Shown piece by piece: positions 37,483-46,103 of a stretch of DNA of 64,000 nucleotides. Numbering within the stretch: position 1 is the stretch's first letter; the number at the start of each line of letters is the position of its first letter. The notes under the pieces are model-generated. The model was not told the origin of the DNA, searched no databases, and saw nothing but the letters and a program-made list of their open reading frames with translations. The DNA is from Aureibacillus halotolerans (lineage in GTDB: Bacteria > Bacillota > Bacilli > Bacillales > DSM-28697), in the NCBI RefSeq assembly GCF_004363045.1, contig NZ_SNYJ01000001.1, positions 321,218 to 385,217 of the forward strand. Reading direction: 5' to 3'. The translations under genes and the position numbers were made by a program.

Positions 37483-38391
37483 TTAGGGTTGCATGGTATC
37501 TGGGTGGCGTTGATGCTTTTTTTCCTTTCTATATTTGGATGGGGGCTGATGAACTTGTTTGCGGAAGATGCGACTGAAGTGTGAGGCTGTGTCGAACCCG
37601 GTTTCAAGGGCGATGTCAGAGATGGTTTTTTCGTTATCCACTTCAAGCAAATATTTGGCCCGCTGCAAACGAACGTGCGTTAAGTATTGCATCACCGTCA
37701 AGCCTGTCATTTCTTTAAATACGCGGCACATGTGGTATTTGCTGAGATTTAGTCGCTCGGCGATATCGTCAAGCGACAAACGTTGTTGAAAGGCTGATTG
37801 AATGTAGATAACGATCTCATCCACGTAGCGGCTTTTTTCAGATTCCTGTGGCGGTAGCTGTTGGAGACGGGAACGACTAATCTGATATAGCTTCATCAGC
37901 ATGCGCAGGATGAATGAAAACAATTCCCCTTCCTGAAGACGAAGGTTAAATGAAGCGGCTTCATCAGTCACATGAACACCTTTGCCTTCGTGCCGAATCA
38001 TCGCAATCTGCCGAAGCAGTTCATCCATCTCCTCTAAATCGGCGGTTGAGAGACCGCGAAAGAGAAAGTGATTTAATTTGTAGAACGGCAACAGCAATGC
38101 CGACAGCTGCAGCTCATCTAGCATCGGACCGATCCACTCTGACGAAAACTCAAGCACAGACCGTCGATACGGCTCCGTCGCAACTGGTCTGGCACCATGA
38201 AGTGTCAGCCCATTCATAATGATGACGTCCCCTGGCTGAAGTGAATAAATACGGTCCCCAATCAAATACTGGCAGTTCCCACTATGAAAACAATAAATTT
38301 CAAACAGGTCATGCGAATGCTTTTGGAACTTCTCCTCTGACCATTGCTCATCCACTATCCGATACGCTGCACCAATCTTGTCCGTTTTCAA
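37483..38391 (-). CDS. AraC-family regulator with cupin sensor domain
   Basis: 302 residues. N-terminal cupin (residues 20-100, HSHDLFEIYCFHSG and LQPGDVIIMNG) and two C-terminal AraC helix-turn-helix motifs (LDDIAERLNLSKYHMCRVFKEMTG and ISDIALETGFDTASHFSRIFRKQVH). TTG start after AAGGGGTG. Probably a sugar-responsive activator; the sugar ABC operon starting at 36246 is its nearest plausible target (inference). Confidence 0.9.
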   Translation of the reverse strand: MKTDKIGAAYRIVDEQWSEEKFQKHSHDLFEIYCFHSGNCQYLIGDRIYSLQPGDVIIMNGLTLHGARPVATEPYRRSVLEFSSEWIGPMLDELQLSALLLPFYKLNHFLFRGLSTADLEEMDELLRQIAMIRHEGKGVHVTDEAASFNLRLQEGELFSFILRMLMKLYQISRSRLQQLPPQESEKSRYVDEIVIYIQSAFQQRLSLDDIAERLNLSKYHMCRVFKEMTGLTVMQYLTHVRLQRAKYLLEVDNEKTISDIALETGFDTASHFSRIFRKQVHQPPSKYRKEKKHQRHPDTMQP

Positions 38392-38514
38392 TGTGTGTGC
38401 ACCCCTTTTTGAATTGCGTTTTGAAACAGAACGTATTGTTTAACAGTATACACACGGGATGAAATCGTCCAAGGGAAATGTCTAGGCGAATCACTAGTAG
38501 ATGAAAAAGGACAT

Positions 38515-38542
38515 AAAAAAAGCGAAGAACCGAAGTCCTCGC
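38515..38542 (-). terminator. Terminator after yjfB
   Basis: GCGAGGAC-UUCG-GTTCTTCGC stem with a UUCG loop, followed by TTTTTTT on the minus strand. Confidence 0.8.
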
Positions 38543-38595
38543 GTAGAAATGTAAAGGTCGAATAATAGAAAGAGCTTAAATCAGCAATGATGCCG

Positions 38596-38796
38596 TTATC
38601 CCTTTAAATCAATGTTCCCGCCAAGGTTTGGTTGGGCTGCACGTTGCATAGCGGAAATATCGGCAGAATTCATCAATTCACTGAGCGCAGAACTCTGCTG
38701 GGATCCAGTCCCCATCGCCATTTTCATTACGGCAAGGGAGACCTGTTGCTTTAGCTGCCCTTGATTCATTGCAATCGACACTGCGGCAATATCCAT
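38596..38796 (-). CDS. yjfB: YjfB-family protein
   Basis: 66 residues, MDIAAVSIAMNQGQLKQQVS then AVMKMAMGTGSQQSSAL: the YjfB family, sigma-D dependent in B. subtilis and of unknown role. AGGAGG lies before the ATG. It follows the coiled-coil gene by 16 bases, so it belongs to the motility cluster. Confidence 0.9.
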   Translation of the reverse strand: MDIAAVSIAMNQGQLKQQVSLAVMKMAMGTGSQQSSALSELMNSADISAMQRAAQPNLGGNIDLKG

Positions 38797-38812
38797 TCGA
38801 ATGCCTCCTTCC

Positions 38813-39049
38813 CTAGTGAATGACCGTATGTAACTGTTGCTCCAACAAATGAACTTCCTCTTTGAGCGTCTGAAACTGTTCGTTTACTAAATCTGTTTCG
38901 TCTGCCGAGAGGTCTCCTTCATGCACAAGAGCTGCCAAATCTCTCATGGCGTAAAGCTTTTGCTCGATCTGGGCAAGGAGGTTGTCCCGTTTCTGTAGTT
39001 CATCGATTTGTGTTTCCAAGAAGGTTTTTTCCTCGAGATTGATAGTCAA
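38813..39049 (-). CDS. Small coiled-coil protein of the flagellin cluster (FliT-like candidate)
   Basis: About 78 residues, almost entirely helical heptads (EKTFLETQIDELQKRDNLLA, LKEEVHLLEQQLHTVI). The TTG at 39049 lies seven bases after AGGAGGGG; the frame is open to 39067 but that start would include the ribosome binding site. Size, helical nature and place between hag and yjfB suggest a flagellar export chaperone like FliT, but no signature proves it. Confidence 0.7.
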   Translation of the reverse strand: MTINLEEKTFLETQIDELQKRDNLLAQIEQKLYAMRDLAALVHEGDLSADETDLVNEQFQTLKEEVHLLEQQLHTVIH

Positions 39050-39147
39050 ACCAACCCCTCCTATCAAAAATACGTTGGACTAGCTTAGGAGAGTACTGTG
39101 GCAAGAACGGTTTTCCACGTACGAAAACATTCGTAATGTAAGAAAAA

Positions 39148-39171
39148 CGCGGAAGACCGAAGTCCCCCGCG
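39148..39171 (-). terminator. Terminator of hag
   Basis: 10-bp stem with two G-U pairs closed by a C(UUCG)G tetraloop, followed by TTTTTC on the minus strand. Confidence 0.88.
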
Positions 39172-39202
39172 AAGATTTGTTGCAATTAAAGATGTGTAGA
39201 AA

Positions 39203-40687
39203 TTAACGAAGCAACTGAAGTACGCCTTGTGGCTGTTGGTTCGCTTGAGCAAGCATTGCTTGAGCTGCTTGGGAAAGGATGTTATTCTTCGTGAACTCCA
39301 TCATTTCTTTCGCCATGTCAACGTCACGGATACGAGATTCTGCAGCAGTCAAGTTCTCAGCAGAAGTACCGAGGTTGTTGATTGTGTGCTCTAGACGATT
39401 TTGGTTAGCCCCAAGCTTAGAACGCTCAGCAGATACTTGATCAATTGCACTTTGGATCACAGTTACAGCATTCGCTGCACTTTCGTGAGTTGTAACGTCA
39501 AGAGCGAATTCTACGTTTGTGCTATTCGTTCCATCCGTTACATTAAGAGCATTAGAGAAACCTTCTTCACCAGCTGAACCAGTGATGCCTAATGCCTCAG
39601 CTCTCATATCAGAAATATCAAGACTCAAGCTTTGGTTTTCATTAGCACCAATTTGGAATTGTACATCCTTACCCTCATATGCTATTTGAGGTGCTGTAGC
39701 AGATTCTTCACCAGCTACTTGTGTAAGTGTGAAAGTACCATCTGTTTGGTTCACAGTGAATTTATCAGTGAGGGCGGTTGAATTACCAATAAGAGTCTCT
39801 AATGTAGCAGCATCTTTAAATGATGAAGTTCCATCACCTTCTGCATCATAAGTTAACTCGACACCATTAATTGTGATATTACCTTCACCAGCTGGTAAAT
39901 CAAAGGTGAATTCACCCTGAACAGCTGTAACTCCTACTACTTCTTCAATTCCAGCAGTATCTTCAGTAAATACAAGGTCACCAGTTGGTCCCGTAGCGGA
40001 CTCTGCACCTGCATTTTGGGTTAATTCTATTTCTCCACCATTAACAGTAGCAGTATACTTCGTGCTAAGTGTCGCATCAGCATTAATGGCAGCTGCCAAT
40101 GCATTCACATCTGCCCCACTATTAACTGTTACTCCATCTATCGATATATCAGAGTTTGCTGCAGGAGCAGTTGCAGTATATACTCCTGACTGAGCTGCTA
40201 CCGCTGTTACAGCTTCAACACCTTCAGTAACTGTTGCAACTGTTACATTAGATCCACCAACACTATCTTTTGTTCCATCCAAAAGTTTTTGCGTATTGAA
40301 TTCTGTTGTGTTACCAATACGGTTTACCTCAGAAGTAAGCGAGTTAATCTCTTTTTGAATTTCCTCACGGTCTGAAGTTGTATTAGTTCCGTTGGACGCT
40401 TGAACAGCCAATTCACGCATACGTTGAAGTATACTTTGAGTTTCATTTAGAGCGCCTTCAGCTGTCTGAATCAATGAAATCGAATCTTGAGCGTTACGAG
40501 AAGCTTGCTCCAAACCACGGATCTGACCGCGCATTTTTTCAGAAATAGCTAGACCAGCAGCGTCATCGCCAGCTTTGTTGATACGAAGACCAGAAGACAA
40601 TTTCTCCATGTTTCCTTGGCTTTGTGCGCTGTTGAACTGTAATTGACGGTGCGTGTTTAAAGCTGGTAGGTTGTGATTAATAATCAT
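39203..40687 (-). CDS. hag: Flagellin
   Basis: 494 residues. Conserved N-terminal D0/D1 ([37 protein letters not shown]) and C-terminal D1/D0 ([47 protein letters not shown]). An insert of roughly 220 residues between them forms the surface-exposed variable region, which is acidic and Thr/Ala-rich. B. subtilis Hag is about 304 residues, so this is a long form. The frame is open to 40813, but the conserved start MIINHN has GGAGAGTG upstream at the right distance. Confidence 0.96.
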   Translation of the reverse strand: MIINHNLPALNTHRQLQFNSAQSQGNMEKLSSGLRINKAGDDAAGLAISEKMRGQIRGLEQASRNAQDSISLIQTAEGALNETQSILQRMRELAVQASNGTNTTSDREEIQKEINSLTSEVNRIGNTTEFNTQKLLDGTKDSVGGSNVTVATVTEGVEAVTAVAAQSGVYTATAPAANSDISIDGVTVNSGADVNALAAAINADATLSTKYTATVNGGEIELTQNAGAESATGPTGDLVFTEDTAGIEEVVGVTAVQGEFTFDLPAGEGNITINGVELTYDAEGDGTSSFKDAATLETLIGNSTALTDKFTVNQTDGTFTLTQVAGEESATAPQIAYEGKDVQFQIGANENQSLSLDISDMRAEALGITGSAGEEGFSNALNVTDGTNSTNVEFALDVTTHESAANAVTVIQSAIDQVSAERSKLGANQNRLEHTINNLGTSAENLTAAESRIRDVDMAKEMMEFTKNNILSQAAQAMLAQANQQPQGVLQLLR

Positions 40688-40696
40688 TTCGTTTTC

Positions 40697-40733
40697 ACTC
40701 TCCATGTGTAGTTTTGAGGCACGTCCTTGTGCC
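40697..40733 (-). promoter_or_regulatory. CsrA-type binding sites in the hag leader
   Basis: On the minus strand GGCACAAGGACGTGCC (40718-40733) is a hairpin with AAGGAC in the loop and matches the CsrA consensus ACARGGAUGU. A second GGA, in CACATGGAGAGT (40697-40708), overlaps the Shine-Dalgarno. B. subtilis hag has the same two-site arrangement, which makes translation subject to the FliW-CsrA switch. Confidence 0.78.
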
Positions 40734-40832
40734 TTTTTATGGTGAACTCTCGGTATGAGAGGTTCTCCCGAATGGGTGTCCAAGAGCAACCTGTGCTTCG
40801 GGCCCAAAGCCATGATTGCCTTGTTATCTTAT

Positions 40833-40859
40833 ATATCGGACTCGGAGGGATAGTGTTTA
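40833..40859 (-). promoter_or_regulatory. Sigma-D promoter of hag
   Basis: TAAA, 15 bp, TCCGATAT on the minus strand; consensus TAAA-N15-GCCGATAT with one mismatch. The leader is about 140 bases. Confidence 0.88.
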
Positions 40860-40967
40860 ATAGTTTTGATTAAATTTTGGACGGAATTTTTCTACACCTT
40901 CTTTTAGCTTCTGTCACAATTGGAAAATTAACTTAGCGAATGAGAAGAAAAGGATCGGTGGAGGCAA

Positions 40968-42041
40968 ATGAACGGTAACTTCGTGAATATCGTAGGCTAT
41001 CAATTTGAAAAGGTGCATACTGGGGTTATTTGCTTGCTCTTAGATACAACAAATACATTTGTTCCATTAAATGATAAATATAAGGTCGTAAGTAAACTAT
41101 ACGATGCTTGTGGTGTGCCTGTTCCATTCTCACAAAAAGAATTAGTATCCATTTCATGTAAGCCAGAGTATTCGTTTGGTCGCAGACGGAAAATTGATCT
41201 TGTGATTGAATTAGCGTTAGTGAACCGACCAACGAAATACTTTGTCATTGAAATGAAAGTAGATTCCATCCCCTACAGCAAGCAGTTAGAAGGTACTCGC
41301 CATGATTTCATTGAGAAGAAATGCGATAAGAAGAACGTTCAATTCCTTTTGTTTTTATTCGGTTCCTCACAAGTATGTAAAGTGCCTCCCCTCCATTCCT
41401 TTACCGTTTTTCGTTTGCCAGACATACTTGACTCCTTTTCATGTTTGTCAATTGACCATTACATCTATAAAGACTGGCTCCGCGCGTTAAAGCAAGAAAA
41501 CGACTGCAAAGACAACATTTCGCATGCATTGGACCAAGCGCCTGGCATCTGGAATGCATCGTATTGGAGAGAACGCAACTAACGTCCTTTCTTCCCTCTC
41601 TTCTATTATATGTACGACGATTTAAAAAACGCATCTCCACAGAAAGAGGATTGGACCATTTACAGCGGGAGCAACAACCCTGTGATGAATTGGTCGAAGG
41701 GATGGCTGGATCAAGAGATCCTCGGGCATCCTGTGCAATTCTATTGGGAATTTAATGAGCAAGACTTCATATTGAAAGTGCGCTTGTTTCAGGATAACCA
41801 ATTGGCGAAAACTGACCTCAAGCAGCTGAGAACCGACATTTCCTCTCTATGTGACGGTGTTACTGATAGTAAAGGGAAACCAACTCGGCATACATATGGC
41901 TTGTATAATTCACTCTACAAATGGTCCTTTGATTTTAAAGAGTGTGAGTTCAAAGACATCATGAATAACGTCCAAAGCATTACGGATACGATTCACCCTC
42001 TTTTAGAGCAATATGGTACAGAATCAAGGGAAAACGACTAA
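40968..42041 (+). pseudogene. PD-(D/E)XK-like nuclease family gene interrupted by an in-frame stop
   Basis: A 358-codon frame with a TAA at 41580-41582. The part before it (204 codons) holds RKIDLVIELALV and YFVIEMKVDSI, spaced like the D...ExK core of PD-(D/E)XK nucleases. After the stop the same frame continues through RPFFPLFYYMYDDLKN into a well-formed C-terminal part (WTIYSGSNNPVMNW, FYWEFNEQDFILKVRLF). No ribosome binding site precedes the internal ATG at 41610. Either a nonsense pseudogene or a readthrough product; both halves remain otherwise intact, so the mutation is recent. Start ATG at 40968 with GGTGGAGG upstream. Confidence 0.65.
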
Positions 42042-42272
42042 CGAGAACTTCCGGTAAGTTTGCTTGACGGAAAATACCTCACATTTTTTTGAGGAACCAT
42101 TGTTTTTAATCACCTAAGGCTTCTTTAAGAAGTAAGGAGTTTTTTGCACTCACGTTAATTTCATCCACATACACTGCATTTAATAAAAAATAATCATACT
42201 AAAAGAGCCCCCGCCAAGGAGCTCTTTATTCGTGATCGATATATTTTCTCTCTATTCTAACCATTCAAAAAT

Positions 42273-42278
42273 TATGAT
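42273..42278 (+). promoter_or_regulatory. Proposed -10 of peptide copy 1
   Basis: TATGAT, also found in copies 2, 3 and 4 (42838, 43513, 44207) and as TGTGAT in copy 5 (45838). No good -35, but about 28 upstream bases (CGATATATTTTCTCTCTATT and on) are nearly invariant in all copies. The transcript would start just before GCAGGTGCC. Confidence 0.5.
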
Positions 42279-42366
42279 AGAATTGCCTAAGCAGGTGCCG
42301 TTCGGCTTTTATGGGTTGGCTCGCTTTCCCTCACGCGTATTCTTCCGCAGAGAGGAGGTGAAGCCG

Positions 42367-42537
42367 ATGGAGTTTCTTATCATTTTCTTATTCATTGAAA
42401 TCGCAAGAGCCTTGATCAGGGAAGGTTGTGCCTTCCTATTTCAGTGGCTCAAGCGTCTTTTGAAGAAAAGAAGGCATAAGAAAAACCGCCCTCTACGCCC
42501 TAGGAAGCTGAAAGGCGGTTCCAAAACCAAGCTTTAA
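42367..42537 (+). CDS. Small cationic membrane peptide, copy 1 (candidate type I toxin)
   Basis: 56 residues: hydrophobic helix MEFLIIFLFIEIARALIREG, then CAFLFQWLKR, then a very basic tail (LLKKRRHKKNRP, RKLKGGSKTKL). ATG six bases after AGGAGGTG, far better supported than the longer in-frame opening at 42232. No family recognised. Hydrophobic helix plus basic tail is the build of type I toxins such as BsrG or TxpA, without sequence similarity that I can see. Leader blocks GCAGGTGCC (42291) and GGCTCGCT (42318) are complementary to GGCACCTGC (42562) and AGCGAGCC (42541) after the stop. An antisense RNA gene overlaps the 3' half. Confidence 0.8.
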   Translation: MEFLIIFLFIEIARALIREGCAFLFQWLKRLLKKRRHKKNRPLRPRKLKGGSKTKL

Positions 42538-42656
42538 ATGAGCGAGCCGCCTTTAAAGACTGGCACCTGCGATTCGAGACGATGTTAGCGCATCGTCTCT
42601 TATTCACTGTACCCGTTCGCACAGCAAATGATGCATGATCAATGTTTATTTTTGAT
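42478..42656 (-). ncRNA. Candidate antisense antitoxin RNA, copy 1
   Basis: Convergent promoter TTTACG (42686-42691), 17 bp, TATGCT (42663-42668). The RNA would run about 175 nt through the 3' region of the peptide mRNA and stop at AACCGCC/GGCGGTT (42484-42520) followed by TTTTTCTT, a terminator lying inside the codons for NRP...LKGGS. Confidence 0.65.
42576..42599 (+). terminator. 3' hairpin of peptide mRNA, copy 1
   Basis: GAGACGATG and CATCGTCTC, a perfect 9-bp stem, followed by TTATT. Same hairpin with different loops at 43140-43163, 43818-43841, 44506-44529 and 46142-46166 (the last with TTTTT). Confidence 0.7.
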
Positions 42657-42931
42657 ATCTACAGCATAACGCAAGATGGCAAAACCGTAAAGCGATAATT
42701 TTCTGATCATTTGATGATTGTGCATGACCTTAAATTTCTATCCATATAATTTAAAAGGCGTAACTCAAAAGAACCCCATCATGGAGCACATTATCATACA
42801 CCGATATATTTTCTCTCTATTCTAACCATTCGAAAATTATGATAGACTTGCCTAAGCAGGTGCCGTTCGGCTTTTATGGGTTGGCTCGCTTTCTCTCACG
42901 CGGACTCTTCCGCAGAGAGGAGGTGAAGCTT

Positions 42932-43075
42932 ATGGAATTTCTTATCCTTTTCTTATTCATTGAAATCGCAAGAGCCTTGATTAGGGAAGGTTGTTCCTCC
43001 CTCATTCAGTGGCTCAAGCGTTCCTTCTTGAAAAGAAACATAAGAAAAACCGCCCTCTACGCCGTGACAAGCTGA
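42932..43075 (+). CDS. Small membrane peptide, copy 2, tail frameshifted
   Basis: 47 residues. Same first 30 residues as copy 1 (IIFLFI reads ILFLFI; CSSLIQWLKR), then small deletions shift the frame so that the tail reads SFLKRNIRKTALYAVTS and ends early. AGGAGGTG precedes the ATG. The DNA of the embedded antisense terminator is kept although its codons are now out of frame. GCGGA-CTCT-TCCGC forms a hairpin just before the Shine-Dalgarno. Less basic than the other copies; possibly inactive as a toxin. Confidence 0.75.
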   Translation: MEFLILFLFIEIARALIREGCSSLIQWLKRSFLKRNIRKTALYAVTS

Positions 43076-43212
43076 AGGGCGGTTCCAATACGATGCTCTA
43101 AATGAGCGAGCCGCCTTTAAAGGCTGGCACCTGCTACTTGAGACGATGTATCTGCATCGTCTCTTGTTTCACTGTACCCATTCGCACAGCAAATCATGCA
43201 TTTACTTTATTA
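43041..43212 (-). ncRNA. Candidate antisense antitoxin RNA, copy 2
   Basis: TTTACG (43242-43247), 17 bp, TAATAT (43219-43224). Terminator AACCGCCCT/AGGGCGGTT (43048-43084) then TTTTTCTT. The spacer and -10 sequences differ from copy 1 while the spacing is identical. Confidence 0.65.
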
Positions 43213-43607
43213 TTTTTTATATTAACTCAAAATTGCCACTCCGTAAAGCGATAATTTTCTGATCATTTGACGAATGACCTTTTTCTTGTGCTTATGAGAC
43301 GAGGATATTCGTCCTTACTAGAGCCAGACCATAATTACTGGGCATACACCCTATAATAAAGGCCTCGTAGTTTCCCCTTTAAGGTGGCACTCTTTTGCAC
43401 TCACGTTATTTTAATGCGCATACACTGCTTCAGATATAAAAATGAACCACACAAAAAGAGCTCTTTATACATACACCGATATATTTTCTCTCTATTCAAA
43501 CCATTCTCAACTTATGATAAACTAGCCTAAGTAGGTGCTGTTCGGCTTTTATGGGTTGGCTCGCTTTTCTCTCCTTAGGATGCATCCTAGGATTGGAGGT
43601 GAGAATT

Positions 43608-43772
43608 ATGGAGTTTCTTATCATTTTCTTAATCATTGAAATTGCCAGAGCCCTGATTAGGGAAGGTTGTTCCTACCTTATTCAGTGGCTCAAGCGTTTT
43701 ATGAAGAAAAGAAAGCATAAGAAATACCGCCCTTACTGCCGTGGTAAGCTGAAGGGCGGCCCCAAGAAATAA
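43608..43772 (+). CDS. Small cationic membrane peptide, copy 3
   Basis: 54 residues, MEFLIIFLIIEIARALIREG then CSYLIQWLKR and tail FMKKRKHKKYRPYCRGKLKGGPKK. GGAGGTGA precedes the ATG. The pre-SD hairpin is CTAGGATGCATCCTAG, different in sequence from copy 2 but at the same place. Leader block GTAGGTGCT pairs with GGCACCTGC (43804) through two G-U pairs, so pairing survives two substitutions. Confidence 0.8.
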   Translation: MEFLIIFLIIEIARALIREGCSYLIQWLKRFMKKRKHKKYRPYCRGKLKGGPKK

Positions 43773-43907
43773 CTCATAAGTTTTGCGTGCCGTCCAAAAA
43801 GCTGGCACCTGCGATTCGAGACGATGTAAGCGCATCGTCTCTTATTCACTGTACCCGTTCGCACAGCAAATGATGCATGTTTTGTAAATTATATTTTACA
43901 AATCTCT
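43716..43907 (-). ncRNA. Candidate antisense antitoxin RNA, copy 3
   Basis: TTTACG (43937-43942), 17 bp, TAGGTT (43914-43919), the weakest -10 of the set. Terminator CCGCCCTT/AAGGGCGG (43727-43759), then TATTTCTT. Confidence 0.55.
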
Positions 43908-44299
43908 AGTTTTAACCTACCATACAATTACTAAACCGTAAAGCGATAATTTTCTGACCATTTGACGATTTTGCTTCACCTATGTTTTATACTTATAACA
44001 CGAGGAGATTCGCCCCGGCTTGAGACAAGTTTTATTCACTTGGCGTATTTAGGGTCACATAGTTTTCCTGAATACGGAGGAATTTTTTTGAACTCCACGT
44101 TATATTCATCCATACATACTGCTTTAAATATAAAAATCAAACACACAAAAAGAGGACTTAATTCATTCACCGATATATTTTCTCTCTATTCTAACCATTC
44201 AATAATTATGATAGACTAGCCTAAGCAGGTGCCGCTCGGCTTTTATGGGTTGGCTCGCTTTCTCTCACGCGGACTCTTCGCAGAGAGGAGGTGAAGCTT

Positions 44300-44467
44300 A
44301 TGGAATTTCTTATCATTTTCTTATTCATTGAAATCGCAAGAGCCTTGATCAGGGAAGGTTGTGCCTTCCTCGTTCAGTGGCTCAAGCGTCTTTTGAAGAA
44401 AAGAAGGCATAAGAAAAACCGCCCTCAAGGCCATGACAAGCTGAAGGGCGGTTCCCGAAAAAAATAA
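44300..44467 (+). CDS. Small cationic membrane peptide, copy 4
   Basis: 55 residues, MEFLIIFLFIEIARALIREG then CAFLVQWLKR and tail LLKKRRHKKNRPQGHDKLKGGSRKK. AGGAGGTG precedes the ATG. Leader GCAGGTGCC (44225) is perfectly complementary to GGCACCTGC (44492); the second pairing block is shorter here (GGCTC with GAGCC). Confidence 0.8.
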   Translation: MEFLIIFLFIEIARALIREGCAFLVQWLKRLLKKRRHKKNRPQGHDKLKGGSRKK

Positions 44468-44578
44468 AATAGAGAGCCGCCTTTAAGGGCTGGCACCTGC
44501 TACTTGAGACGATGTTGTTGCATCGTCTCTTGTTTCACTGTACCCATTCGCACAGAAAATCATGCATTTGCTTTTATA
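44410..44578 (-). ncRNA. Candidate antisense antitoxin RNA, copy 4
   Basis: TTTACG (44608-44613), 17 bp, TACTAT (44585-44590). Terminator AACCGCCCT/AGGGCGGTT (44417-44453), then TTTTTCTT. Confidence 0.65.
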
Positions 44579-44682
44579 ATTTATATAGTAACGCAAAATA
44601 GCTTCTCCGTAAAGCGATAATTTTCTGATCATTCAAGCGAATAACGGTTCATATCCTTATTACAGGACGGGAGTTGATCAAT

Positions 44683-45660
44683 ATGAATAATGAAGATGTG
44701 CTTACTCTGCTGCGACGCTACCCTGTTAAGAATCCTAAAGTCACTTTTCTCCGACACAATGAAAACCGTACCTACCGTGTGGATGATGAGGTTGGTAACC
44801 GATTTTTACTGAGAGTTCATGAGCCTTTTAGGGAAGGTATGCGAGGGCTGCAGCATTCAGCTAAAGGGCTTTTCGAGGAGTTAACGATGCTTGAGGCGCT
44901 TCAAAATCAAGGAACCGTCCTAGCGCAAAAGCCTCTTCGAAACAACGCTGGCGAATTGATTACGACGATAGAGGAAAATGACAAGCAGAACCATTGCTCT
45001 CTCCTAACATGGCTTGAAGGCCGAGATGTTCTAAATGAGGACCTGGACAAGCCTGAGCTTGCAAAAACGCTTGGGCATGAGTTAGCGAACCTGCATGCGT
45101 TTTTTCGAACTTATCCGCACAGCGGCATGGCTCATCGACCGAGTCAGGGTTTGACACACAATCTAGATTTGGTGTCATCGATCCAGGTTGGTCATAGATT
45201 AGGATTGTTCACTGATGACACTGTTGAAACAGTGGATCAAACGATTCGCTTGATTAATTCACGCCTCGAAGCCATCAAAGATGACCCGACTTACTGGGGG
45301 CTCATTCATGGCGACCTCGTCCAAGGCAATATTCTTCTTTCGCCTGAAGGCAAATTGAGTTTCATTGACTATGGTTTTTGGGGATCTGGCTTTTACCTAA
45401 CGGATGTGGCAATGGGTGCACTGCTCCTTCCTTTTGAGCTAAGGGACATGTTTGTGCAAAGCTATTTAGGCCAATCGCATGTAACCGAGGAGATTCTTTT
45501 GCACATCGAAGGACTCATGATTTGTGCTATTATTGGTTTTTACACCTTTCAAATGGATAACGAAAACGTTCATGCTGGAATGAAGGAAAAGTTGCCAAGA
45601 CAATGCCGTGAATTGTTTGTGCCTTTTTTACAAGGGGAGCGAATTTTTTATCACATATAG
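44683..45660 (+). CDS. APH-family phosphotransferase
   Basis: 325 residues, protein-kinase-like fold of the aminoglycoside/choline/homoserine phosphotransferase superfamily. LIHGDLVQGNILLS (near 205) is the Brenner motif with catalytic Asp, and FIDYGFWGSG holds the metal-binding Asp. N-terminal NENRTYRV and RFLLRVHEP form the nucleotide-binding lobe. ATG at 44683 lies nine bases after GGGAG; the in-frame TTG at 44674 is less likely. Substrate unknown. It sits between two copies of the peptide unit. Confidence 0.88.
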   Translation: MNNEDVLTLLRRYPVKNPKVTFLRHNENRTYRVDDEVGNRFLLRVHEPFREGMRGLQHSAKGLFEELTMLEALQNQGTVLAQKPLRNNAGELITTIEENDKQNHCSLLTWLEGRDVLNEDLDKPELAKTLGHELANLHAFFRTYPHSGMAHRPSQGLTHNLDLVSSIQVGHRLGLFTDDTVETVDQTIRLINSRLEAIKDDPTYWGLIHGDLVQGNILLSPEGKLSFIDYGFWGSGFYLTDVAMGALLLPFELRDMFVQSYLGQSHVTEEILLHIEGLMICAIIGFYTFQMDNENVHAGMKEKLPRQCRELFVPFLQGERIFYHI

Positions 45661-45932
45661 AGTGCTAGGGTGGCAGGAAAAATCAAAAACAATCTTTTTC
45701 AATCCATGTTGTATTTTCATCCATGAACACTTCTTTCTATAATATAGACAAAAAACACACGCAAAAGAGCCCCCTTCCAGGAGCTCTTTTTTCATATACA
45801 CCGATATATTTTCTCTCTATTCTAACCATTCTAAAATTGTGATAGACTTGCCTAAGCAGGTGCCATTCGGCTTTTAAGGGCAGGCTCACTTTACTTTCTA
45901 TCGGAGGTCTCCGATGAAAGGAGGTGAGAACC

Positions 45933-46103
45933 ATGGAATTTCTTATTATTTTCTTATTCATTGAAATCGCCAGAGCGTTGATCAGGGAAGGCTGTTCCTT
46001 CCTTATTCAGTGGCTCAAGCGTTTTTTGAAGAAAAGAAGGCATAAGGAAAACCGCCCTCATAGCCGACGAAAGCTGAATGGCGGTTCCTACAGAAAGAAG
46101 TAA
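45933..46103 (+). CDS. Small cationic membrane peptide, copy 5
   Basis: 56 residues, MEFLIIFLFIEIARALIREG then CSFLIQWLKR and tail FLKKRRHKENRPHSRRKLNGGSYRKK. AAGGAGGTGA precedes the ATG. Pre-SD hairpin ATCGGAGGTCTCCGAT. Leader and 3' blocks have drifted (GCAGGTGCC with GACACTTGC) but still pair at eight of nine positions. A bidirectional terminator-like hairpin (AAAAGAGCCCC/GGAGCTCTTTT, 45764-45790) lies upstream. Confidence 0.8.
   Translation: MEFLIIFLFIEIARALIREGCSFLIQWLKRFLKKRRHKENRPHSRRKLNGGSYRKK

Noticed and set aside
42232-42366. N-terminal extensions of the small peptides (101- and 78-codon versions)
   Set aside because: The extensions run through the promoter, leader blocks and Shine-Dalgarno; the internal ATG has a near-perfect ribosome binding site in all five copies.
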